DNA from: Paenibacillus sp. SY21-1
GTDB lineage: Bacteria; Bacillota; Bacilli; Paenibacillales; Paenibacillaceae
Direction of reading: 5' to 3'
Assembly: GCF_005222705.1 (NCBI RefSeq)
Contig: NZ_STGF01000001.1
Coordinates: 1 to 64,000 of the forward strand
Length of the DNA: 64,000 bases
In this document: in pieces, positions 21,024-30,500 of the stretch
Position numbering within the stretch: the stretch's first letter is position 1
Layout of the letters: each line of letters starts with the position of its first letter
The notes under the pieces: model-generated
Databases searched by the model: none
The model's input: only the letters and a program-made list of their open reading frames with translations
Told to the model about the DNA's origin: nothing
Made by a program: the position numbers and the translations under genes

Positions 21024-23906
21024 CTATTGCCTAACGGCCTCCGCTTTTAATGCCTCCTGCTGTCTGGCAAGCGTACGCGACCGGTCGCGCTCGAGAATCG
21101 GCTTCAAATATTTGCCCGTGTAGGACTGCTCCACCTTGATGACCTGCTCCGGTACGCCGGTCGCAACAATCGTGCCACCGCCATTGCCGCCCTCAGGGCC
21201 AAGATCGATTAAATAATCGGCCGTCTTAATAACATCGAGATTATGCTCAATGACAAGCACCGACTCCCCGGAGTCTACCAGACGATGCAGCACATTCAGC
21301 AGCCGATCGATATCATGCACATGGAGACCTGTCGTCGGCTCGTCGAGAATGTATAATGTCTTGCCCGTCGAACGGCGATACAGCTCCGCAGCCAGCTTCA
21401 CGCGCTGCGCTTCGCCCCCGGATAGCGTCGTAGCCGGCTGTCCCAGCTTCATGTAGCCAAGACCGACATCCAGCAGCGTCTGTACTTTACGGTGAATGCG
21501 TGGAATGTTCTCGAAGAAGACGCAGCCGTCCTCAATCGTCATTTCCAGCACCTCGGCAATGTTTTTGCCCTTGTATTTCACTTCAAGCGTCTCGCGATTA
21601 TAGCGTTTGCCCTTGCAAATTTCGCAAGGCACATATACGTCCGGCAGAAAATGCATTTCAATCTTGATAATGCCGTCGCCGCGGCAAGCTTCGCAGCGCC
21701 CGCCCTTTACGTTAAAGCTGAAGCGTCCTTTTTTATAGCCACGAACCTTGGCTTCGTTCGTATTGGAATAAAGATCGCGAATATCGTCGAATACACCGGT
21801 ATAGGTGGCAGGATTCGAGCGCGGCGTCCTTCCGATTGGAGACTGGTCGATGTCGATGACCTTCTCCAGATGCTCCAGACCGCGAAGCTCCTTGTACTCG
21901 CCTGGCCGAGTCTTCGCTTTGTTCAAATCTCTCGCCAGCGTTTTATAGAGAATTTCATTCACGAATGTCGATTTGCCGGAGCCCGATACGCCGGTTACAG
22001 CCGTAAATACGCCAAGCGGAATTTTTACGTTTACGTTGCGCAGATTGTTTTCTTTGGCACCGCGAACCTCCAGCCACTTCTCGTTCGTTTGGCGGCGCTC
22101 AAGCGGCACCTCGATAAACTTCCGGCCGCTCAAATATTGGCCGGTTAAGGAGCTTTCATCGTCCATTACCTGCTTCGGCGTTCCTTGCGAGATGACGGTG
22201 CCTCCGTGAATGCCCGCTCCAGGCCCGATATCAATAATATAATCGGCAGCAAGCATCGTATCCTCGTCGTGCTCGACGACGATCAACGTGTTGCCCAAAT
22301 TGCGCATATGCTCCAACGTCTGAATCAAGCGGTCATTGTCGCGTTGATGCAGACCGATGCTCGGCTCGTCCAGAATATAGAGCACGCCCATCAGGCTGGA
22401 GCCTATTTGCGTAGCCAGGCGAATCCTCTGCGCTTCGCCGCCGGACAATGTGCCCGCTGCGCGGCTTAACGATAGGTATTCCAGTCCTACATTGACAAGG
22501 AACCCCAGCCTGCTGTTGATTTCCTTCAAAATCAGGCTGGCGATGGTCATTTCCTTCTCGCTTAGCTCCAGCGAATCAAAATAGCGGCTCGCCTCGCCGA
22601 TAGAGAATGCCGTTACCTTGGCAATATTCTGCTCGCCAATCGTTACCGCCAAGGTTTCCTTCTTCAGACGTTGGCCCTTGCAGCCGGAGCACGGCTTCGC
22701 GCTCATATAATTCTCGATATGCTCACGCATCATGTCCGACGCAGTGTCCCTGTAGCGACGCTCGAGATTGTTCACAATGCCTTCAAACGGCACATAGGCC
22801 TCCTTGCGATGGCCAAAATCGTTTTCGTATACAAATCTGACCTTTTCGCCGCCCGTTCCGTACAGCAGCTTTTTCATTTGCTCATTCGACAGCTCGGATA
22901 CAGGGACATGTTTAGGAATGCCGTAGTGCTCGCATACCGAAGCCAGAAACTGCGGGTAGTAGTTGGAGGTGCTGCCCGCCCAAGCCAGAAACGCGCCATC
23001 TTCAATCGATTTATCCGCATCGGGCACAAGCAGATCCGGATCTACGATCATTTTCATCCCGAGCCCATCGCAATCCGGACAAGCGCCATACGGGCTGTTG
23101 AAGGAAAACATGCGCGGCTCCAGGTCTTCAATGCTGAACCCGCATTCGGGACAAGCCAGATTCGAGCTGAACAACAGCTCCTCCTGATCGATAATATCGA
23201 CGAGCACCCGCCCGTCTCCCAGCTTCAGCGCCGTTTCCAGAGAATCGGCCAGACGGCTGTGGACATCGCTTTTTACCACGATACGGTCAACGACAACCTC
23301 GATGCTGTGCTTCTTGTTTTTCTCCAGCTCAATCTTCTCGCTCAGTTCCCGCAGCTCACCGTTAACGCGAACCCGCACAAAGCCTTGCTTCTGAATGTCC
23401 GCGAGCAGCTTTGCATGCTCCCCCTTGCGGCCGGAAATAAGCGGAGCCAAAATTTGCAGCTTCGTACGCTCCGGATATTCCATAATGCGATCGACCATCT
23501 GCTCCACCGTCTGCGATGAAATTTGCGTGCCGTGCTCCGGACAATGCGGCTTGCCGATCCGCGCAAACAACAAGCGCAAGTAATCGTAGATCTCGGTTAC
23601 CGTGCCAACGGTTGAACGCGGGTTGCGGCTCGTCGTCTTCTGGTCAATGGAAATGGCGGGAGATAGGCCGTCGATGGAATCGACGTCCGGCTTCTCCATT
23701 TGGCCTAGAAATTGTCTTGCATACGCCGATAGCGATTCGACATAACGCCGCTGACCTTCCGCATAAATCGTATCGAATGCCAGCGACGACTTTCCTGAGC
23801 CGCTTAGTCCCGTCAGCACGACAAATTTGTCGCGGGGTATGGTGACATCGATGTTCTTAAGATTATGGGCGCGAGCGCCCTTGATTACGATTTTATCGCT
23901 TGCCAA
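21024..23906 (-). CDS. uvrA: Excinuclease ABC subunit A
   Basis: Damage-recognition ATPase of nucleotide excision repair; loads UvrB at lesions. 960 residues with two ABC modules: Walker [10 protein letters not shown] near 33 and GVSGSGKST near 640, two LSGGEAQR signatures and Walker B LYILDEPS / LYILDEPT. Zinc-binding CxxC pairs are present (CPEC...CPDC and CEAC...CEIC). The start is TTG, chosen because AGGAGGAG lies 6 nt upstream and the conserved [15 protein letters not shown] follows at once. It lies 18 nt after uvrB; the two form the uvrBA operon. Confidence 0.99.
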   Translation of the reverse strand: MASDKIVIKGARAHNLKNIDVTIPRDKFVVLTGLSGSGKSSLAFDTIYAEGQRRYVESLSAYARQFLGQMEKPDVDSIDGLSPAISIDQKTTSRNPRSTVGTVTEIYDYLRLLFARIGKPHCPEHGTQISSQTVEQMVDRIMEYPERTKLQILAPLISGRKGEHAKLLADIQKQGFVRVRVNGELRELSEKIELEKNKKHSIEVVVDRIVVKSDVHSRLADSLETALKLGDGRVLVDIIDQEELLFSSNLACPECGFSIEDLEPRMFSFNSPYGACPDCDGLGMKMIVDPDLLVPDADKSIEDGAFLAWAGSTSNYYPQFLASVCEHYGIPKHVPVSELSNEQMKKLLYGTGGEKVRFVYENDFGHRKEAYVPFEGIVNNLERRYRDTASDMMREHIENYMSAKPCSGCKGQRLKKETLAVTIGEQNIAKVTAFSIGEASRYFDSLELSEKEMTIASLILKEINSRLGFLVNVGLEYLSLSRAAGTLSGGEAQRIRLATQIGSSLMGVLYILDEPSIGLHQRDNDRLIQTLEHMRNLGNTLIVVEHDEDTMLAADYIIDIGPGAGIHGGTVISQGTPKQVMDDESSLTGQYLSGRKFIEVPLERRQTNEKWLEVRGAKENNLRNVNVKIPLGVFTAVTGVSGSGKSTFVNEILYKTLARDLNKAKTRPGEYKELRGLEHLEKVIDIDQSPIGRTPRSNPATYTGVFDDIRDLYSNTNEAKVRGYKKGRFSFNVKGGRCEACRGDGIIKIEMHFLPDVYVPCEICKGKRYNRETLEVKYKGKNIAEVLEMTIEDGCVFFENIPRIHRKVQTLLDVGLGYMKLGQPATTLSGGEAQRVKLAAELYRRSTGKTLYILDEPTTGLHVHDIDRLLNVLHRLVDSGESVLVIEHNLDVIKTADYLIDLGPEGGNGGGTIVATGVPEQVIKVEQSYTGKYLKPILERDRSRTLARQQEALKAEAVRQ

Positions 23907-23924
23907 TCGTCTCTCCTCCTAGCC

Positions 23925-25925
23925 TTATCCCAGCTCCGCGCGAAGCTCAAGCAACGCATCGCGCAACTCCGCCGCCCGTTCAAACTGCAAATTTCTCGCC
24001 GCATCCTTCATTTCGGCCTCCAGCCTGTCGACCATCGCCAGACGTTCCTTCTTCGTCATCTTGCCGCCGTCAGCGCCGGTCAAATAGTCGGCCTTCGCCT
24101 CTGCCACCTTGGTCGCTTCGATAACGTCATGCACTTTCTTCCGTATCGTCTGCGGGGTAATGCCGTTCTTCTCGTTATGGGCCACCTGCAGCTCGCGGCG
24201 GCGCTCCGTCTCCTTGATGGCCCGGTCCATGGAATCCGTTATTTTGTCGCCATACATAATAACGCGCCCGTCGCTGTTGCGGGCAGCCCGGCCAATCGTC
24301 TGAATAAGCGACCGGTCGGAGCGCAGAAAACCTTCCTTATCGGCGTCCAGAATGGCTACAAGGGACACCTCCGGCAGGTCCAGACCCTCCCGCAGCAGGT
24401 TGATGCCAATTAGCACATGGAAAACGCCGACTCGCAAATCGCGCAAAATCGCCAAGCGCTCCAGCGTCTTGATATCCGAATGCAGATATCGGACCTTAAT
24501 GCCGATTTCCTTCATGTAATCGGTCAAATCCTCGGACATCTTCTTCGTCAGCGTCGTAACGAGCACGCGCTCGTCCTTCGCAATCCGATCGCGGATTTCC
24601 TCCAGCAGGTTATCGATCTGTCCCTTTGTCGGACGCACTTCAATAATCGGGTCCAACAGGCCCGTCGGCCGAATGATCTGCTCGGTCATCTCCGGACTGT
24701 GCTCCAGCTCATAAGGTCCCGGCGTTGCCGACACGTAAATCAGCTGCTTGGTCTTCTCCTCGAATTCTTCGAAGCGCAGCGGCCGGTTGTCCATCGCCGA
24801 CGGGAGCCGGAAGCCGTGATTGACCAGCATCTCCTTGCGCGCCCGGTCACCGTTGAACATGGCGCGGATTTGAGGCAGCGATACGTGCGATTCGTCAATG
24901 ACAACCAGCATGTCGTCAGGGAAAAAGTCCAGCAGCGTGTACGGGGTGGAGCCTCGTTCGCGGAACGTAAGCGGCCCGGAGTAGTTCTCGATACCGGAGC
25001 AAAAGCCCATCTCGGCCATCATCTCCAAATCGTAGCGAGTGCGCTGTTCAAGCCTCTGCGCCTCCAGCAGCTTGCCGTCCGCCCGCAGCTCGGCCAGACG
25101 CTCCTCAAGCTCGCGCTCGATGTTGACAAGCGCAAGCTTCATGGTGTCCTCGTGCGTCACGAAGTGGGAGGCCGGAAAAATCGCGATATGATCGCGCTCT
25201 CCGACGATCTCTCCCGTCAACACGTCAATTTCGGTAATCCGCTCGATTTCATCGCCGAACAGCTCCACCCGGACAGCCCGCTCATTGTTCGCAACCGGAA
25301 AAATTTCCAGCACGTCGCCGCGCACGCGAAACGTCCCGCGCGTAAAGGCGATATCGTTGCGCTGATACTGGATATCGACCAGCTTGTGCAGAATCGCGTC
25401 GCGCGATTTCTCCATCCCGACCCGAAGCGACAATACGAGGCTGCCGTATTCGGTAGGAGAACCCAAGCCGTAAATACAAGAGACGCTGGCCACGATAATA
25501 ACATCGCGCCTCTCGAACAAAGCGCTGGTAGCCGAGTGGCGCAGCTTGTCGATTTCGTCGTTGATGCTTGAATCCTTCTCGATAAACGTGTCTGTAGAAG
25601 GAATGTAGGCCTCCGGCTGATAGTAGTCGTAGTAGCTCACGAAATATTCAACCGCGTTGTTCGGAAAAAAGGATTTGAACTCGCTGCAAAGCTGGGCCGC
25701 AAGCGTCTTGTTATGGGCAATGACCAGCGTCGGTCTGTTCAGCCGAGCGACCGCGTTCGCAATCGTATACGTCTTGCCTGTACCTGTCGCCCCCAGCAGC
25801 GTCTGATGCCGCTTGCCTTCCAGCACCCCTGCCACCAGTTCGTCGATCGCTCTCGGCTGGTCGCCTTGCGGCGTATAATCGGACATTAATTCGAACCCTT
25901 TGCCGCTTGGATCAAGCACGCTCAT
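23925..25925 (-). CDS. uvrB: Excinuclease ABC subunit B
   Basis: Central subunit of nucleotide excision repair: verifies damage with helicase-like motifs and positions UvrC. 666 residues. Walker A GATGTGKT, the [12 protein letters not shown] beta-hairpin that inserts at damage, DESHVSLPQ (DEAD-type box), QTIGRAARN (motif VI) and a C-terminal UVR domain ([21 protein letters not shown]) that contacts UvrC. Start: ATG 25925 with GGAGGTG upstream; the frame is open to 25946. First gene of the uvrBA operon. A LexA-like half-palindrome (GAATATTTGTTC, 26027-26038) lies about 100 nt upstream, weak evidence for SOS control. Confidence 0.99.
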   Translation of the reverse strand: MSVLDPSGKGFELMSDYTPQGDQPRAIDELVAGVLEGKRHQTLLGATGTGKTYTIANAVARLNRPTLVIAHNKTLAAQLCSEFKSFFPNNAVEYFVSYYDYYQPEAYIPSTDTFIEKDSSINDEIDKLRHSATSALFERRDVIIVASVSCIYGLGSPTEYGSLVLSLRVGMEKSRDAILHKLVDIQYQRNDIAFTRGTFRVRGDVLEIFPVANNERAVRVELFGDEIERITEIDVLTGEIVGERDHIAIFPASHFVTHEDTMKLALVNIERELEERLAELRADGKLLEAQRLEQRTRYDLEMMAEMGFCSGIENYSGPLTFRERGSTPYTLLDFFPDDMLVVIDESHVSLPQIRAMFNGDRARKEMLVNHGFRLPSAMDNRPLRFEEFEEKTKQLIYVSATPGPYELEHSPEMTEQIIRPTGLLDPIIEVRPTKGQIDNLLEEIRDRIAKDERVLVTTLTKKMSEDLTDYMKEIGIKVRYLHSDIKTLERLAILRDLRVGVFHVLIGINLLREGLDLPEVSLVAILDADKEGFLRSDRSLIQTIGRAARNSDGRVIMYGDKITDSMDRAIKETERRRELQVAHNEKNGITPQTIRKKVHDVIEATKVAEAKADYLTGADGGKMTKKERLAMVDRLEAEMKDAARNLQFERAAELRDALLELRAELG

Positions 25926-26205
25926 ACTTGCTTCGCACCTCCGCAACCTTTCTTCTATTTCACTAGTATAGTCAATATATACCCAAATCTATCACTTCAA
26001 GCGTATACAGCCAATTATAAAAATAAGAATATTTGTTCCCGTTTATTATAGCGCTAACCCCCTCGTTAAGCAATGCCAATCGCGGGGAAAAACTCCTGAT
26101 TATTCTTATAAAAATAAGCAAGCCGTCCAGTCGAATCGAAAAAAGGCTTCTGCCGTCGAATACGAGGGAAGATGCCTTTTTTGCTGCGGAGAATCGCCGG
26201 TTGCT

Positions 26206-27372
26206 TTACGATTTTCCCGATTTTATCGTCCTTAGTCCTGCGTACCACTGCTGCAGCCGCTCCGGCATCGCTACCTCGTACTCCCGCTCCAGCTCCGACT
26301 CCAGCCAGCGATAATGGGCCGCCGCCTTGTCGCGCTGCCCGATCTTCTCGTACAAACGGAACAGGCCCAGCGCTTCGTCTTCATTATAAGGCTCCTTGGC
26401 TTGGATAAGCTCATACAGCTGGATAACGGCTGCTGTCCGATCCTCCGTCGACATATAGTAACCGGCGAGCAGCCGCGCGTTATGCAGCCAAAGCTGCCGC
26501 AGACGCTCGCTTTCCGGCTCCGCCCACACATAGCCGTAATCCTGTAAATAATCGCCCTCATATTCATTAAGCAGCTGCAGCAACCGCTCGTGATGAACCT
26601 CAACCGAAGATCCGATTTGCTCCAGCTCTCGCTCCCAACTCACCACATCCAGCTCCACTGTGCCGATATCCAGCACATATCCCTCCTGAATGCTCGAATT
26701 AAGCAAGCTGATGCCCATTCCCATCTTCTGCAGGCATTGCCGTATTTGATATATGGCCGTGTACAGCTGCGTCATCGCTTTTTTGACATTGCTATCGGGG
26801 AAAAAAAGCTCCAGCAGCGTAAGCTTGTGCACAATCTGACCACGGTGATGGAGCAAATAAGCAAACAGCTCCTGCGCCTTCGCCGTTCGCCACTTCGGCA
26901 CCTCCGGCTGTTCTCCGTTTGGAGCCAGCTTGAGCGTCTTGAAGCATTGGATAAGCTGAACGGCGGCGCTCGAAACGGCCCGGACGTCCATGTCGGCGCG
27001 GCTTCGGCGCAGCTTGACCAGCCGTTCGATCGTTTTCTGCACGCGAGCCGTCTGCAGCGGCTTCAGCACATAATCGACGGCATTCAGCTCGAAAGCCTGA
27101 AGCGCATATTCATCATAGGCGGTCACGAACACAACATCCGTATCCGGACAGTCGGACTGGATGAGCTCTGCCGCTTGAAGTCCCGATATTTCGGGCATAT
27201 GGATGTCCAGAAAAACAACATCCGGCTGCTTGAGCTTGGCCTGCTCAACGGCATCCGCCGGATTCTGATAAAGCTCTATCGTAAATGACTCATCGATCTG
27301 CCGCACCATTCGTTCCAGCTGCAGCAGCGCCAGTCTCTCATCGTCCACCAAAAAAAGCCTCATTCGGTTCAC
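26206..27372 (-). CDS. Response regulator with SARP/BTAD-type output
   Basis: A 388-residue cytoplasmic regulator. An N-terminal REC domain (1-120) has the acid pair (LVDDE), phospho-acceptor Asp in VFLDIHMPE, Thr in VTAYDEYAL and Lys in YVLKPL. A central winged-helix OmpR/SARP-like DNA-binding part follows (about 160-235, LFAYLLHHRGQIVHKLTLLELFFPD). The C-terminal ~130 residues are a helical BTAD-type repeat domain (DYLQDYGYVWAEPESERLRQ...). No partner histidine kinase lies nearby, so it is an orphan in this window. It is divergent from the giant surface protein gene, with about 200 nt between; regulation of that gene is plausible but unproven. Confidence 0.85.
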   Translation of the reverse strand: MNRMRLFLVDDERLALLQLERMVRQIDESFTIELYQNPADAVEQAKLKQPDVVFLDIHMPEISGLQAAELIQSDCPDTDVVFVTAYDEYALQAFELNAVDYVLKPLQTARVQKTIERLVKLRRSRADMDVRAVSSAAVQLIQCFKTLKLAPNGEQPEVPKWRTAKAQELFAYLLHHRGQIVHKLTLLELFFPDSNVKKAMTQLYTAIYQIRQCLQKMGMGISLLNSSIQEGYVLDIGTVELDVVSWERELEQIGSSVEVHHERLLQLLNEYEGDYLQDYGYVWAEPESERLRQLWLHNARLLAGYYMSTEDRTAAVIQLYELIQAKEPYNEDEALGLFRLYEKIGQRDKAAAHYRWLESELEREYEVAMPERLQQWYAGLRTIKSGKS

Positions 27373-27443
27373 TCCCGAAAACTCATCTACATTACCATAT
27401 CGGCACTGTGCTGACTTTGCTGAATACTCCCAGCCAAATACCG

Positions 27444-27472
27444 TTCAGAAAATGATCAGAACGACCTATTAT
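27444..27472 (+). promoter_or_regulatory. Possible promoter of the LPXTG surface protein gene
   Basis: TTCAGA, 17-nt spacer, TATTAT. The -35 is poor, fitting an activator-dependent promoter. A 19-nt interrupted palindrome (ATAAACG, TTGT, CGTTTTAT) lies just downstream at 27485-27503. Confidence 0.35.
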
Positions 27473-27576
27473 ACTTAATCAGATATAAACGTTGTCGTTT
27501 TATGCAAGCGGACTTGGCAAATGCCGTCGAAACAGCCGATGCACGCTTAGCTCAGAGGAAGAGAGGAAAACGCAAT

Positions 27577-30500
27577 ATGCGCGCAAAAAGAAAAAGCAAA
27601 AAAACAAGCAAGCTATCCTTGGTATTGATTTGGGGATTGCTGCTGCAGCTGTTCGTGCAGCCGCTTGCCGCCCCTGCCGTCCATGCAGCGGATGCAACGG
27701 TTCCGGGCATCAGCCTAACCAAAACAGCCAGTAAGACTACCGTAGATATAGGCGAGACATTTGAATACACCATCATGTACCAGGCCGATGGGGCTACAAA
27801 AGTTGGATCGGATATATCCATATCCGACACGGTGCCGTCCCAATTCGAAATTCTGGATGGCTGGGTCGATGGAGGCTGGGATAATAAAAACGGCCAGACC
27901 TTGACGATTAATACTGTAAAGCTGACTGCCGGCACCTCAGTCATTCTAAAGGTGCCCGTCAAAGCGAAGGCCACGGGAATAAACGCGCCGGTGTCCACGA
28001 CCAACAAGGTTGCTCTTACAGTCGAAGGCACCAATGAAGTAGCCGAGGCTTCGGCAGAGGTGACGATTAATGCCGATACGTCTGCGACGCCGGCTCCTTC
28101 GCCAAGCGCGACTCCTGGCCCTTCTTCCACGCCTGCTCCTACCTATGATAAATGGGAGGCTTATAAAAATCAAAACACCGGCCTCGGCAGCGTTCCGATT
28201 ATCGGAGGCGAGGTTACCTACACGGTGGGCATCGCAGGCACAGCCGGCAACACCGACAGAGGCAGTCTCGAAAACATCGTATTCGAGGATACGCTTCCTT
28301 CAGGCGCCACCTTCGTCAGCGCTACTCAGAACGGTACGCATGCAGGCGGCAAAATCACCTGGCACATTGACAAGCTAGACTCCGGTCAATCTTTCGAGGC
28401 GCAGGTTAAGGTCAGCTATCCGGACGATTACGGTTACGGCTTCGATGCCAGCGCTCCGCGCGAGCAGAAAAATATCGTTGATATCACCAACTTCGACCTC
28501 ACGGGCGGAGGCAGCGTCACGAAAGACGAAGCCGACGCAACGACCAAATTCGGCAAGCCGGTCTCGGGCAATCCCGGTTTGACCAAATCGAGAGAGTTTC
28601 AATACCGTTGGCACGGTCAGGAGCAAACCTTTAATATCGGCGGCATTTCCAACAACGGCAGCAACGTAAACGCCCCGCTGCGCAATCTTGTGCTGACGGA
28701 TACGCTGCCGTCCGAAATGAACTACACGTCCATTAAGCTGCCGAACCGCGCCTGGCAACAATTCCGCTACGAGGTAAGCGATGGAGCAACCTCCGTATGG
28801 CGCACCTATTCCGGCGCTGCGCTGAAAGACGAAACGATCAGCGTCGGCGCAAGCGGCTCTTCAAACCCCGCTCGCGATATCGTGCTTGGCTCAGGCGAAT
28901 ATCTGAAAGCGCTGGAGTGGACCTTCCAAACGCTTCCGGTGGGAGGCTCTATCGGCGGCATTGTGGTCAAAGGCACGGTGCGGGCGAAAGCCAACGGCAC
29001 CGATGCCGATATTGTCCACGGGGATATCGTAACGAACCATGTATCCCTCGCTTACGAAGCGTTAAACGCAACGATTCCGGGCCAGTGGGATACGCAAACG
29101 CCAAAGACGGCGTCGGCAAGCTTTAACATTAACAATGAGAAGCCATGGATTACGACAAGCAAGGCTGTCGGCAGCGGCAATTTCCGCCCGATGAGCACCG
29201 TGCCGTTCACGCTTACGGTCAGAAATGACATAAAAGCGACCGGTCCATTGATTAATCCGGTTATTTATGATTTGCTTCCGGCTAGTTTCAGCTATTATAC
29301 CAATCCGAAAATCGTCGATCCGGCTGCCGCGCTGCTGGACTCCTACAAGCTGGAGAATGCTCCTTCCGGAGTCGCCAAGCCTTCGGCAGCTATTGTAAGC
29401 ACTAATTTTAACGGTACGGGCAGAACCCTTGTGAAATGGTATTGGGATGCTCCGGTGCAATTCGCGCCAAATACAAGCTTCCAAATTACCTATCGAGGCC
29501 AGGTGGATGCGGGCACTCCGCAAGGCAGCAATTATCGCAACGAAATGTTCGTCACGCTCGCCGACGCTGCGAAGGAATTCTGGCATGACGGAGATAACGG
29601 TCAGGATAATCCGGAGAGCCTGCCGGCCTGGCAGCTTCGCAATACGCCAATTAAAGATACGACGCTTTTGTTTAATCCGACGCCGGGAGTCGACGAATTT
29701 TTCGTCAAAGCCTCGGCAGACGTAATCGTCCGCAAATCGTCGCAGGTGCAGTCCACCAAATGGAATCAGGGCGAGCTCGCTCCTATATTCAGAACAACGG
29801 CGGGAGAAGATTATGACGGCACGCCTGCGCTGCCCGTACAGCCGTTTGATTCCGCAGGCGATATTCCTTATACGGAATTCCCTTATTACAGCGTAACGTA
29901 TGAAGGCGGAACCGCCGATTACCGCCTCGCTATTCGGAATACGGGCAACACCCGGCTCGGTAAAATCGATTTGCTCGACATTTTGCCTCATATCGGGGAC
30001 GATGCCTTGCGCGTGACCTCAGGCGCGTCGTTCGAGGCGCGGGGCTCCGAGTGGCAGCCGAATCTGGCCGAGGTGCTGGAGTCAGGAAACAAAACGTTCA
30101 CCTCGTCCGCCAGCGCGGGCAGCAAAAAGGTCGACTATCATTTGAACGCCTACTACAGCAAATCATTCAACCAGGACACTGTCGTCAATTTCGACAATGC
30201 AACCGGAGCGGCGAAGCTGGGCTGGGTTGCCCAAAGCTCATATGACAAGGATGATTTGACCGATATCAAGTCCTTGTATTTTGAAATTACGAACATTAAA
30301 GGCAGCGACGGCAGCGACGGTCTTGCTCCGGGCGACTATATCGTGCTCGACTGGAAAATGAACGCTCCGGTAGGTACGCCGACGAACAAAATCGCTTGGA
30401 ATTCCTTCTCGATTCAAGCGACCGAGCAAGGGACCAACGGCAGCGCCGAGGGCAGCAAAATGCTTCCGACGGCCCCTAACAAGGTAGGCTTTGTTATCGA

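Noticed and set aside
24417..25571. 384-codon open frame opposite uvrB
   Set aside because: Antisense shadow of a highly conserved gene.
26027..26038. LexA-like box upstream of uvrB (GAATATTTGTTC)
   Set aside because: One arm deviates from GAAC-N4-GTTC and it lies about 100 nt before the start; too weak to list as a feature.
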